In this document: piece after piece, positions 31,417 through 40,149 of the stretch | How positions within the stretch are numbered: position 1 is the stretch's first letter | How the letters are laid out: every line of letters begins with the position of its first letter | DNA from: Gemmatimonadota bacterium | GTDB lineage: Bacteria; Latescibacterota; UBA2968; GCA-2709665 | DNA: 42,434 nucleotides | Reading direction: 5' to 3' | Assembly: GCA_028874335.1 (NCBI GenBank) | Contig: JAPPJY010000090.1 | Coordinates: forward strand, 1-42,434 | Notes under the pieces: generated by a model | What the model was told of the DNA's origin: nothing | Seen by the model: the letters and a program-made list of their open reading frames with translations, nothing else | Databases searched by the model: none | Translations under genes and position numbers: made by a program

Positions 31417-32802
31417 TCAGTGTCCCGTCCCGCCCGCACCCTGTCGCGCGGCCCCGCAACACCGCTTGAATTTCCTGCCGCTGCCGCACGGACACGGCTC
31501 GTTCCGTCCCGTGCTTCCGGCGCGGACCGCCGCCCGTTCGGAATCCCGGGCGCGTACCCAGTGCATGACGTTCGCGGCCGGCCTACCCGCGGCAAGCTCC
31601 TTCGCCATCATTTTCATGTAGGGGTCCACGTGGCCGAAGAACATCTTATACCCCCTGCAGAGGTAGTTCAGACCAGCCTCTCCGTCGGGCGCGTGGATGA
31701 ACCGCTGCTTGGGACAACCCCCGTTGCAGGCGAACCGGTAGTCACAGGCCAGGCAATACGCCGGCAGGGTATCGCGTTTGTCGGACCCGAATTTCTCCTG
31801 CAGGGGACTGGCCACCATCTCGCGGATGCTCTTTTCGCGGACGTTGCCGAGATTGTACTGCGGATAGACGAAATGGTCGCACGAATACAAGTCCCCGTTG
31901 TGTTCGATGATCAACGCCCTGCCGCACTCTTCCGCAAATATGCAGAGGCTGGCATCCTGGCCCATCCAGCTTCCCAGCGCGATATCGAACATCTGGACGA
32001 AATACCGGCCCACGTCCTTCCGGACCCATTCGTCGAACACGTCGCAAAGGAACCGACCGTATTGGGCTGAACCCACCGACCACTTCGAGACCCGGGCCCG
32101 CCCTTCGAACTCCGGCGCGACAAGCTGCAGCAGGTCGTCGCCAGGCGCGTCCGCGATCCGCTCCACAATCGGGATGAATTGCATGTACCGGCTCCCGATG
32201 GATTTGAGAAAGCGATAGACTTCCGCCGGGTAATCCGCGTTGTGGGCCTGCAGCACCGTGAGTGTATTGTATTCAACCCGGTGTTTCTGAAGGACTTCCA
32301 GACCCTCTATCACCCGGTCGAACGTTGGCTTTCCCCCTTTGTCCACGCGGTAGCGGTCGTGCATCTCCCTGGGACCGTCCACGGACAGCCCCACGAGAAA
32401 CCGGTGTTTTGCCAGGAACTCGCCCCACTCGTCATCGAGAAGAATCCCGTTGGTCTGAAACGCGTTCGTGACGGTCTTTCCATTGGCGTACCGCGCCTGG
32501 AGGGCCACGGCCCGGCGGTAGAATTCCACGCCCATCAGCGTGGGTTCTCCGCCCTGCCAGGCGAAATGAACCTCCGGTACGTCCTGTGCTTCGATATAGT
32601 GCCGGACGTATAGCTCAAGCGTCTCATCGTCCATCATCCAGTTTCTGCCGGCGTCGGGATACAGCTTTTCCTTCTCAAGGTAAAAGCAGTATTTACAGTC
32701 TATATTGCAAACCGCGCCAGACGGCTTGGCCATCACGTGGCAGGCTTCCGGCCGTTCAACGGTCGCTTCGTCCGTCGGCATATGTGCTGTCAGAGTTTCC
32801 AT
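31417..32802 (-). CDS. Anaerobic sulfatase maturase-type radical SAM/SPASM protein with SEC-C tail
   Basis: A 461-residue radical SAM enzyme that converts a sulfatase active-site Cys or Ser to formylglycine. The SAM cluster motif is Cys32, Cys36 and Cys39 (CNIDCKYCF). HFAWQGGEPTLMG and VGLSVDGPREMHDRYR are typical of anSME. The SPASM cysteines lie around CDHFVYPQYNLGN and CLACDYRFACNGGCPKQRF. A zinc SEC-C motif, RNEPCPCGSGRKFKRCCG, ends the protein. No sulfatase gene is in the window, so its substrate lies elsewhere. ACAGCACATATG occurs twice at the 5' end, giving two possible ATG starts; neither has a clear Shine-Dalgarno. Confidence 0.86.
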   Translation of the reverse strand: METLTAHMPTDEATVERPEACHVMAKPSGAVCNIDCKYCFYLEKEKLYPDAGRNWMMDDETLELYVRHYIEAQDVPEVHFAWQGGEPTLMGVEFYRRAVALQARYANGKTVTNAFQTNGILLDDEWGEFLAKHRFLVGLSVDGPREMHDRYRVDKGGKPTFDRVIEGLEVLQKHRVEYNTLTVLQAHNADYPAEVYRFLKSIGSRYMQFIPIVERIADAPGDDLLQLVAPEFEGRARVSKWSVGSAQYGRFLCDVFDEWVRKDVGRYFVQMFDIALGSWMGQDASLCIFAEECGRALIIEHNGDLYSCDHFVYPQYNLGNVREKSIREMVASPLQEKFGSDKRDTLPAYCLACDYRFACNGGCPKQRFIHAPDGEAGLNYLCRGYKMFFGHVDPYMKMMAKELAAGRPAANVMHWVRARDSERAAVRAGSTGRNEPCPCGSGRKFKRCCGAARQGAGGTGH

Positions 32803-32830
32803 ATGTGCTGTGCAATCAACCGGTTAACCG

Positions 32831-33679
32831 CTAATCCGTCTCGAGGGCGGCGGGATCGAACGTGCGGACGTGCGCGTCGCCGCCATCCACCGTGCCTTTC
32901 CATGCGTACGGGTCTTCTCCCGCAACCATCAGGATGCCGCGGTAGTCGGCAAGCGCCATCTTGCCGTCCTCGGGCGGTCGATGCCATGGCAACAACGAGT
33001 AGGCGTTCATGTAATGGTTAACCAGCACCCGTCGAAAACGGTCCGACCGGTTCTTGCGGGACCGGTGCAACAGGTATCCGTTGAAGAAGACCACCGCGCC
33101 GGCGCGACACACCACGGGTATCTCGCCACTGTCGTCAAATCCGTAGGACTCCTGGGCAAAATCGAACTCCTCGGGCCTTTCATGCGCGCGTTGGGGATAC
33201 AGATAGCCATTCCGGTGGGAGCCCGGCAGTACCCACATACAGCCGTTCTCCACCGTCACGTCGTCCAGGGCGTACCACGCGCCGGTGAGGCTGCGGTCCC
33301 GCGTGGGAATATACACCTCGTCCTGATGCCAGGCCTGGCCCGGAAACTGCGGCGGCTTGATGAACAGCATCGACTGCATGCACTTTACATCCGGGGCCAC
33401 TAGGCGTGAAAGTACTCTCGATACGCCGCGGTGCGCGAGGGCCTCCGACATGAACGGACTGATACGGTGCGGTTGGTGGATGCACAGATACTGCGAAAGT
33501 GCGGCCTCGTCGGACATCCCATCCGGAACCGGCTTCAGATTGTCGCTCTTATACTCTCCGCGGCAGAGCTTTACGGCATCCGCACGAATGGCCTCAATAT
33601 CCTCGTCGCCCAACAGTCCTTCCACAACCAGAAAACCCTGTTCCCGGTAGGACTCGATCTGCGCTTGCGACGGTTCCAC
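32831..33679 (-). CDS. Phytanoyl-CoA dioxygenase (PhyH) family protein 3
   Basis: A 282-residue Fe(II)/2-oxoglutarate oxygenase. His118 and Asp120 (QAWHQDEVYIP) and His205 (GYLLHRSRKNRS) bind iron, and an Arg at 214-217 binds 2-oxoglutarate. The family turn is VLPGSHRNGYLYPQ (150-163). I chose the GTG at 33679 since GGAG lies five bases upstream; a TTG start ten codons earlier lacks a site. A good promoter lies about 48 bases upstream. The maturase gene follows after 28 bases, so the two may be cotranscribed. The substrate cannot be told. Confidence 0.84.
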   Translation of the reverse strand: MEPSQAQIESYREQGFLVVEGLLGDEDIEAIRADAVKLCRGEYKSDNLKPVPDGMSDEAALSQYLCIHQPHRISPFMSEALAHRGVSRVLSRLVAPDVKCMQSMLFIKPPQFPGQAWHQDEVYIPTRDRSLTGAWYALDDVTVENGCMWVLPGSHRNGYLYPQRAHERPEEFDFAQESYGFDDSGEIPVVCRAGAVVFFNGYLLHRSRKNRSDRFRRVLVNHYMNAYSLLPWHRPPEDGKMALADYRGILMVAGEDPYAWKGTVDGGDAHVRTFDPAALETD

Positions 33680-33726
33680 ATCGGCTCCTCGCGCGTACAA
33701 CGTTCTCAATTAACGTAACTTGCTGA

Positions 33727-33755
33727 AAAATAACTGCGATCCGGTCGATTGTCAA
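33727..33755 (-). promoter_or_regulatory. Candidate sigma-70 promoter for phyH3
   Basis: Leftward perfect -35 box TTGACA (33755-33750), 17-base spacer, then TATTTT (33732-33727). The GTG start at 33679 is about 48 bases downstream. Confidence 0.5.
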
Positions 33756-33841
33756 TCCCGATCGCAACCGTGATCCGCCGCACCGGATTCGCGGTAGTTC
33801 TGCTGTTTTTTTCTTGCTGTTTGGCTTTCGATTTTGATTCT

Positions 33842-33872
33842 AGCTGACTGCTGAAAGCTGATAGCTGTTTTG
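33842..33872. repeat. GCTGA/AGCTG low-complexity repeat, copy 3
   Basis: Iterated AGCTGACTGCTGAAAGCTG and TAGCTG units, related to 5557-5579 and 13825-13860. It lies between the GT4 gene stop and the phyH3 promoter. Confidence 0.4.
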
Positions 33873-33946
33873 CCGCTTTTCGCCGCCCGCCCAATTGTCA
33901 ACGCCGGTCGTTACTGGCGCCCTGCCTCACTGCCCCAGGGTCTCCG

Positions 33947-35071
33947 TCAGGATCTCACTCGATCGTAATACGCTTCCAGCCGCCCGCCCTGTTTCCGCAT
34001 ATCGTGGGCGTCTTCCACGTGGGCCCTGCCCGCGCTGCCCAATTCCTCCCTTAACCTGCCGGACCCAAGCACAGCATCCAGTCCCTCTGCCAGTCCGTCC
34101 ACGTTGCGCTCAGGGAACAATAGCGCGCACCGCCTATCGGGCGCCACCGTGGGTATGTCCGCGTGCAGGGAGGAGACGATCGCCAGCCCGGAAGCCATGG
34201 CCTCGATCAACGCCACGGGCGCGCCGCCTTCGGTATCGCCGTCGGCGGCGGTAACGCTCGGATACAACAACACGGAAGCCCTTCCGAGTTCCTTCAGACA
34301 GGTCTCGTGAGGCAACACGCCCAGCAGGTCCACCCGGTCTTCGAGACCGAGGCGCCAGATCTCGCGTTCCACGTCCGAACGCAGTTCTCCATCGCCGATA
34401 ATACGCACCCTCAGGCCGGGATGCGACCCGATGATCTTCCGGCAGGCCCGGAGCCCGTAGACGTGTCCCTTCTTCTCGCGGAAATTGGCATACATCAATA
34501 CGACGCCTTCCTGTCTGGCGTCCGGCCGCGCCTGGCGAATCTTGTCGAGGTCGACGCCCAGCCGGTGTACATGCACCTTCTCATAGGCACAACCGATGGT
34601 GACCAGCGATTCGCCCATTCGCGGGCCTTCGACCAGAAAGAGCTCCCCCTCGCGGAACAGCCGCTGAAACCGGCGTCTCCACAGCCGCTTTCGTGGCAGT
34701 GCGGAGGCATCCATCCCATAGAAGGTGGTGACCATCGGAACCCCGGCGCTGCGGCACGCCTCCAGGCAGAAATAGCCCTCCTGGCCAAAATGGGCATGGA
34801 TGACCGCGGCGCGTTCCTTCCGGAGTATTCGTCCGTATCCCACGTACGTGCCCCGGATCTTGCGGACCACCCGGTAGGCGGACCGGCGCAACCGGGACAG
34901 GTCTTCGCTGGAATAGAGCGTGTCAACCGGAAAGACGCGTTCATTCTGCCGTGCCTGCGTCAACACAACCGGCCGATATCGGCTCAGACCGCGTATCTGG
35001 TCGTAACACCAGACCATGGTCAGGGTCAGGAACGGATTCGCGCAGTGCGCAACCGTCGGCTTTTCCGGCAT
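33947..35071 (-). CDS. Glycosyltransferase family 4 (second GT-B enzyme)
   Basis: A 374-residue GT4-type glycosyltransferase, not close to the one at 570-1658. The acceptor domain contains AAVIHAHFGQEGYFCLEAC (88-106) and VTTFYGMDAS. The donor domain contains MYANFREKKG with Lys200 and Lys201, RVRIIGDGEL (221-230) and TEGGAPVALIEAMASG (280-295) with Glu281 and Glu290. It has no signal peptide. It diverges from the rhamnulokinase gene. Polysaccharide or glycolipid synthesis is likely; donor and acceptor are unknown. Confidence 0.85.
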   Translation of the reverse strand: MPEKPTVAHCANPFLTLTMVWCYDQIRGLSRYRPVVLTQARQNERVFPVDTLYSSEDLSRLRRSAYRVVRKIRGTYVGYGRILRKERAAVIHAHFGQEGYFCLEACRSAGVPMVTTFYGMDASALPRKRLWRRRFQRLFREGELFLVEGPRMGESLVTIGCAYEKVHVHRLGVDLDKIRQARPDARQEGVVLMYANFREKKGHVYGLRACRKIIGSHPGLRVRIIGDGELRSDVEREIWRLGLEDRVDLLGVLPHETCLKELGRASVLLYPSVTAADGDTEGGAPVALIEAMASGLAIVSSLHADIPTVAPDRRCALLFPERNVDGLAEGLDAVLGSGRLREELGSAGRAHVEDAHDMRKQGGRLEAYYDRVRS

Positions 35072-35160
35072 CTACCACCTCTCGCAATCGGACTGATGTA
35101 CGTCGCGCGCGACGCGTCGTTGATTCGCCGGCGGCGCGTGTTCCCGGTGCGACGAAACAC

Positions 35161-35189
35161 TTGACACCCCGAGACGCATCGCATAATAT
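35161..35189 (+). promoter_or_regulatory. Candidate promoter for rhamnulokinase
   Basis: A perfect TTGACA at 35161-35166 is followed after 17 bases by TAATAT (35184-35189); CATAAT two bases earlier is an alternative -10 box. The ATG is at 35250, with AAAGGAG ahead of it. Confidence 0.5.
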
Positions 35190-35249
35190 CGCAAACGACC
35201 GAGCCCTGCACAACCGGAAGCCAGGATCGGCGATCCGAAAGGAGTCGCG

Positions 35250-36740
35250 ATGTCGCAGACCTATCTGGCCTTCGATCTTGGCGCGTCCAGCGGCCGGGCC
35301 GTTATCGGCCGCTTCGACGGAAGCGCCGTCGAACTCGAAGAAATCCACCGCTTCGCCAACGGCCCCATTTCTGTGGCGGGCGGTCTGTACTGGGATGCGC
35401 TGAGGCTCTACGACGAGATGCTCGCGGGACTCCGAAAATGCGCCCGGATCTCCGGTCCGGAACCGGCGGGAATCGGAATCGATACCTGGGGGGTGGATTT
35501 CGCACTCCTGGACGACGTCGATGAACTCCTGGGCAATCCTCACTGTTACCGTGACACGCGCGTCCAGGGCATGTTGGAAAAGGCACTCAGCCGGGTATCC
35601 AGAGAAGCGATTTTCGAGCAGACCGGCCTTCAGTTTCTGGAGATCAACACACTCTATCAGTTGCTTTCCATGGCGCAAAAGAAACCGCAGCGCCTGCGCA
35701 TGGCCAGTACATTTCTGATGATGCCGGACCTGTTCAACTTCTGGCTGACGGGACGCAAGGTGTGCGAGTTTTCCAACGCCACCACAACCCAGTTCTACAA
35801 TCCGAGGACGGGGGCGTGGGCGACCGACCTGCTGGACCGGCTCGGGATCCCCGCAGACATGCTTCCCGAAATCGTTCCGCCGGGAACGCCGCTGGGTCCA
35901 CTTCGACCTGAGATTGCCGCGGACGCCGGCATCCGGTCAACCCACGTCATCGCACCGGCGTGTCATGACACCGGATCGGCCGTGGCGGCCGTACCGTTTT
36001 CCGACGCGGACGCGGCCTATATAAGCTCCGGCACATGGGCGCTTCTCGGCGCGGAACTGCAAGCCCCCGCGGTGACGCCGGCCGCCCTTCGTCACAATTT
36101 TACAAACGAGGGCGGGGTTTGCGGCACCTACCGTTTCCTCAAGAACATTACGGGGCTCTGGATCGTCCAGGAATGCAGGCGCATCTGGGAAAACCAGGGG
36201 CACGCTTTTTCCTTCGCCGAACTCGTCAGATTGGCCGAAGCGGCGCCCGCGCTGACCTCGTTCGTCGATCCCGATCATTCGGATTTCCTGGAGCCCGGAG
36301 ATATGCCGTCCCGCATCCGTACGTACTGCAGGCGCACGGGACAGAACGAGCCCGCCACCGAAGGCGCCGTCATCCGGTGCGCCCTGGAGAGCCTCGCCCT
36401 CAAGTGCCGGTGCGTCCTGGAGGATCTCGAGTCTGTCCTGGACCGCAGGCTGCACACCATCCACGTCGTTGGCGGAGGCATACGCAACGCCCTGTTGAAC
36501 CGGTTCACCGCCGATGCCACCGGAAGGCCGGTTGTCGCCGGCCCGGCGGAGGCCACCGCCCTGGGTAATATCCTCATGCAGGTGTACGCGAGGGGCGAAA
36601 TCGACTCGCTCGCCGGTATTCGAGAGGTCGTTCGCAATTCCACGGAAATCGTGACGTTCGAACCGGACGGCGGCGACGCCTGGGAAGACGCATACGCCAG
36701 GTTCAGGCAGTTATTGAACGTCGGGACCAACGTCCACTGA
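35250..36740 (+). CDS. rhaB: Rhamnulokinase (FGGY family)
   Basis: A 496-residue FGGY kinase most like RhaB, which phosphorylates L-rhamnulose at O1. LAFDLGASSGRAVIGRFDG (6-24), ISVAGGLYWDALRLY and GIGIDTWGVDFALLDD are characteristic, as are SSGTWALLGAEL and NFTNEGGVCGTYRFLKNITG in the second half. The C-terminal VVGGGIRNALLNRFTADATG is the nucleotide-site segment. The Shine-Dalgarno AAAGGAG is six bases from the ATG. No rhamnose isomerase or aldolase is adjacent, so a related deoxysugar such as fuculose cannot be excluded. It converges on the helicase gene, 17 bases away. Confidence 0.85.
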   Translation: MSQTYLAFDLGASSGRAVIGRFDGSAVELEEIHRFANGPISVAGGLYWDALRLYDEMLAGLRKCARISGPEPAGIGIDTWGVDFALLDDVDELLGNPHCYRDTRVQGMLEKALSRVSREAIFEQTGLQFLEINTLYQLLSMAQKKPQRLRMASTFLMMPDLFNFWLTGRKVCEFSNATTTQFYNPRTGAWATDLLDRLGIPADMLPEIVPPGTPLGPLRPEIAADAGIRSTHVIAPACHDTGSAVAAVPFSDADAAYISSGTWALLGAELQAPAVTPAALRHNFTNEGGVCGTYRFLKNITGLWIVQECRRIWENQGHAFSFAELVRLAEAAPALTSFVDPDHSDFLEPGDMPSRIRTYCRRTGQNEPATEGAVIRCALESLALKCRCVLEDLESVLDRRLHTIHVVGGGIRNALLNRFTADATGRPVVAGPAEATALGNILMQVYARGEIDSLAGIREVVRNSTEIVTFEPDGGDAWEDAYARFRQLLNVGTNVH

Positions 36741-36757
36741 ACCGATACTAACCTAGT

Positions 36758-39700
36758 TCAGAACAGGGAGAGCTGGTCCGCCTGCCTGACCCTCCGTTCC
36801 GGGGACAGGCGCTCCCGTTCCAGGAATTCGGAAGGAATGTCCTCCAGGAACCGGGACGGCTCCGGACGCGTCCGTTCGCCGAAACGCGTCCTGCTTCGCG
36901 CACAAAGCATGACGGCCTCATCCATGGCCCGCGTCAATCCCACGAACAACAGCCGCCGCTCTTCCTGCTCGTCGCCGTTCGGGTGCGGAATCAGGCCCTC
37001 CTCCACGCCGCAGATGAAAACGACCGGAAATTCCAGCCCCTTCGACGCATGCAGGGTTGACAGCGTTACCGCTTCCGCACGGGGCCGCGCGACGCCGCCA
37101 ACGCGAACATAGTCGGCGTCGGAGCCAAGTACCAGCGTATCGAGAAACGAAGAGACGGTATCGAAATTGACCGCCATCCGGGCAAGGCGTGCGAGATCCT
37201 CATCCCCTTCCACCCCGGCGACTTCCTGCCATGTCCTCACCAGCGACTCGACGGATTCCGTTTCCGCCATTTTTCTGAATGCCCCGGCGGCATCCTCAAG
37301 TGCCGAGACTTTATCGCGAATCTGCTGCGGAAAATTGCCCGCCGACAGGTCGCCACCCGCGCGCCGGAGCCGATTCAGCGCTGTGTTTCCGGGATAGAAG
37401 ATTGGAACCGCCAGCGCGCACAGCAATCGAAGATGCCCCGCCGCCCGGTACGCGTAATTGAAAAACGAGATCGCGTGCCGCACGTTCCCTGCCGAAAGAA
37501 AGCCCTTCTGGCCGACTACCCGGTACGGCAATCCCTCTTCGATAAAACAATGCTCAATCGCCTCCGCCTGCCGTCCGGTCCTGAACAAGACGGCAAAGTC
37601 CGACAGGCTCCGGTCACCTTTCCCTCCCACTGTCTGCCGCCCGCCGACCTCGCCGGCCTGAAGCATATCCGCGCCGCCCATCATCCGGCTGATCTCCCGG
37701 ACCACCGCGATACCCTCCGCCGTCTCGCCCGATACGGAAAGCAGTCGAGCCGGTACGCCCTCTCCCCTGACGGCGTTCAACTCACGGCCATCCCCGATCA
37801 CGGACACGGCCGCACCCGCGATCTGGCGCGTGGAGCGATATGATCGATCCAGCATGATCGTTCGCGCAGACGGCAGATCTTCGCGGAGTTTGTCAAAGTA
37901 CGCCGCACTCGCACCGCGAAATCCGTAAATGGCTTGGTCCGGATCGCCGATCACGAACAGGCCGGTACCCTCGCGGGAAAGTGCGGTCACCAGTTGGTAC
38001 TGCACCGCATTCACGTCCTGAAACTCGTCCACGAGTACGTGCGTAAACCGGTACCGGACCCGCTCGGACGCCACGTCGCCCTTGCTCAGCATCGCCAGGA
38101 ATTCCACGAGAATGTCGTCGAAGTCCCACACACCCAGTTTACGCAGGCGGTCCTGGTACGCTTCACCTATGCCCCGCAACGCGTCGGTTACGATCGCATC
38201 GGGATTGGTCTTCGATAATGAGATGGCCAACCGCGCATCCCGCGCGGACATGCCGGCGTCAGCATCCGCAATGACCTCGGCCGCCAGCTGTGTCGCTTCC
38301 AATTCGTCGATGACCTGAGGCAACTCCCCGGACGTGCAGTCCTTCATCAGATTCAGCGCCACGGCGTGAAACGTGCCCAGCGTCAACCCATCCAGCGTTC
38401 CTTTGCGCGGCAACAGATTGTGAACGCGTTCCCGCATTTCCGCCGCGGCCTTATTCGTAAACGTGACCGCCAGGATATTCTCCGGCGGGACCCCCGCTTC
38501 CCCGATCAGCCGCGCCAACCGGTGGGTCAACACCCGCGTCTTTCCCGTGCCCGGACCGGCCACCACAATAACAGGACCGCTTACCCGGTCCACTGCCGCC
38601 TTCTGCGCATCGTCCAATCCACCCTCACCGGCAGACTCCGCGATCGCCGGCGATTCACCGTTTCCGCCCGATGTTTCTTCGCGCGATGGCGGCGACTCGA
38701 AAGATGGCACCTGCGGCGCCGCTTCCGGCAAATCCGGCAGATCGAACAGCGCGGGCTGCCGGCTCAACCGGGCCCTGTCCGCCTCGGAAAACACCTGAAT
38801 CCTGCCGTACACGCCGTCGTACCCCGCCGCAATCTCCACCGCCCCGGCCCGCATCCGCCTCACGCCTTCCGCCACGAGCGGCTCGCCGCATACGGCAATC
38901 GCCTCGGGGGACACGTCCCTCAAAATGGCCAGTTCGGGCCCCAATTCCGCCAGCATCCTCTCGTACACCGCCTGGACCCGCTTGCTGGTTGGCCCCACCC
39001 CGATCACCGAACCGATGATCTCGGGCAGCGGAATCAGATTCTCAAACGGCGGGGCCACGGCCGGCCTGTCGCCTTCTGCCCGGTCGGCCAACTGCTCGAC
39101 GCGGTGCAGGACGCCGACCGTCAACCGCTTTCCGCATTCCGGGCACAGGCAGTCCGCGGCGATCGTCCGGCCGGGTTCCCAGCAGATTCCGCATTTCCGA
39201 TGCCCGTCGAGGTGATACTTGCCTTCTTCGGGATAGAATTCCAGCGTGCCAAGAAACCGCTCAGGGTCCCTCGTCTTCAGCGCTTCGTAGATGCCTCTGT
39301 ACGACAATTCGGTATCGAAACAGGTGGCCTCCCGCGCTAGTTTCGACGGAGAATGCGCATCCGAATTGGAAACGATCGCATACCTGTCCAGCATGGACAG
39401 GCGCCAGTTCATCGGCGGATCGGACGAGAGACCCGTCTCGACGGCGAAGATCGCGGGCAGCATATCCTCGAAGCACTCCTCGAGCGTATCGAACCCGGAA
39501 CTGGCGCCCAACACGGCGAAATGAGGCGTCCAGATATGCGCCGGAATGAAGAGCACGTCCTCTGCCGCTTCGAGGCAGATCTCGACCATGTCCCTGCTGT
39601 CCAGTCCCAGAATGGGCCGCCCGTCCGACTTCAGGTTTCCGATGTCCCCGAGGCGGGCGTTCAACCGCTCCACGGCTTCGAAACCTGGCATCAGAACGAC

Positions 39701-40027
39701 GTGGTGCACCTTGCGCGTTTTGTCGTTCTTCTTGTAGATCAAGCTGATTTCGGTGGACAGCACGAAGCGCACTGTTCCCCGGCATCGCTCCGGTAGATCC
39801 TCGTCCACCGCGGCCCGTCGCGACGGCTTTAGACGGAACAGCCCCTCCTCCGCGGGCTCCAGGTGGTCCTTCAACTCCTCAATCCACTCGGGATGCGTGA
39901 AATCGCCCGTCCCCACCACGTTTACGCCCTTGAGCGCGGACCATTTATATAGGTTTTCCGGGTTCAGCGCACGGCTTGTCGCCCTGGAAAACCGGGAGTG
40001 CAGGTGTACGTCCGCCACAAAACGCAT
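36758..40027 (-). CDS. PHP domain-zinc ribbon-UvrD/Rep helicase fusion
   Basis: A 1089-residue fusion. Residues 1-265 are a PHP metal-hydrolase domain: VADVHLHSRFS with His8 and His10, FIPAHIWTPHF (160-170) and VSNSDAHSPS (219-228). A zinc ribbon follows (Cys279-x2-Cys282 and Cys295-x2-Cys298), then GVGPTSKRVQAVYERML, a helix-hairpin-helix-like segment. From 470 on is a superfamily 1 helicase: Walker A GPGTGKT (491-497), VTFTNKAAAEMRERV, VDEFQDVNAVQYQL, GDPDQAIYGFRGA, LHASKGLEFPVVFICGVEEG and LLFVGLTRAMDEAV. PHP-plus-UvrD fusions are known in bacteria, but their role in repair is not clear. A nuclease or phosphatase half working with DNA unwinding is inferred. Confidence 0.88.
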   Translation of the reverse strand: MRFVADVHLHSRFSRATSRALNPENLYKWSALKGVNVVGTGDFTHPEWIEELKDHLEPAEEGLFRLKPSRRAAVDEDLPERCRGTVRFVLSTEISLIYKKNDKTRKVHHVVLMPGFEAVERLNARLGDIGNLKSDGRPILGLDSRDMVEICLEAAEDVLFIPAHIWTPHFAVLGASSGFDTLEECFEDMLPAIFAVETGLSSDPPMNWRLSMLDRYAIVSNSDAHSPSKLAREATCFDTELSYRGIYEALKTRDPERFLGTLEFYPEEGKYHLDGHRKCGICWEPGRTIAADCLCPECGKRLTVGVLHRVEQLADRAEGDRPAVAPPFENLIPLPEIIGSVIGVGPTSKRVQAVYERMLAELGPELAILRDVSPEAIAVCGEPLVAEGVRRMRAGAVEIAAGYDGVYGRIQVFSEADRARLSRQPALFDLPDLPEAAPQVPSFESPPSREETSGGNGESPAIAESAGEGGLDDAQKAAVDRVSGPVIVVAGPGTGKTRVLTHRLARLIGEAGVPPENILAVTFTNKAAAEMRERVHNLLPRKGTLDGLTLGTFHAVALNLMKDCTSGELPQVIDELEATQLAAEVIADADAGMSARDARLAISLSKTNPDAIVTDALRGIGEAYQDRLRKLGVWDFDDILVEFLAMLSKGDVASERVRYRFTHVLVDEFQDVNAVQYQLVTALSREGTGLFVIGDPDQAIYGFRGASAAYFDKLREDLPSARTIMLDRSYRSTRQIAGAAVSVIGDGRELNAVRGEGVPARLLSVSGETAEGIAVVREISRMMGGADMLQAGEVGGRQTVGGKGDRSLSDFAVLFRTGRQAEAIEHCFIEEGLPYRVVGQKGFLSAGNVRHAISFFNYAYRAAGHLRLLCALAVPIFYPGNTALNRLRRAGGDLSAGNFPQQIRDKVSALEDAAGAFRKMAETESVESLVRTWQEVAGVEGDEDLARLARMAVNFDTVSSFLDTLVLGSDADYVRVGGVARPRAEAVTLSTLHASKGLEFPVVFICGVEEGLIPHPNGDEQEERRLLFVGLTRAMDEAVMLCARSRTRFGERTRPEPSRFLEDIPSEFLERERLSPERRVRQADQLSLF

Positions 40028-40067
40028 CTTGTCTCTCTAACCTGAAAAACTCATAGACATAAAATCA

Positions 40068-40094
40068 CATGGATGGACAGGATGAGCAGGATAA
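40068..40094 (-). repeat. 27-bp dispersed repeat, copy 2
   Basis: Begins ACATGGATGGACAGGATGAG and is the reverse complement of 19722-19748 apart from two adjacent bases. It lies 41 bases upstream of the helicase start, downstream of the cysteine-rich gene set. Confidence 0.6.
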
Positions 40095-40149
40095 AGACCT
40101 GGAAACGAAAAAACGTGGAAGCTTGGAACTCGGGCTTCGATCCTTGACT

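Noticed and set aside
36737..36761. CTGAAC/GTTCAG hairpin at the rhaB-helicase convergence as a terminator
   Set aside because: Six-base stem with a 12-base loop and no T-run; too weak to list as a feature.
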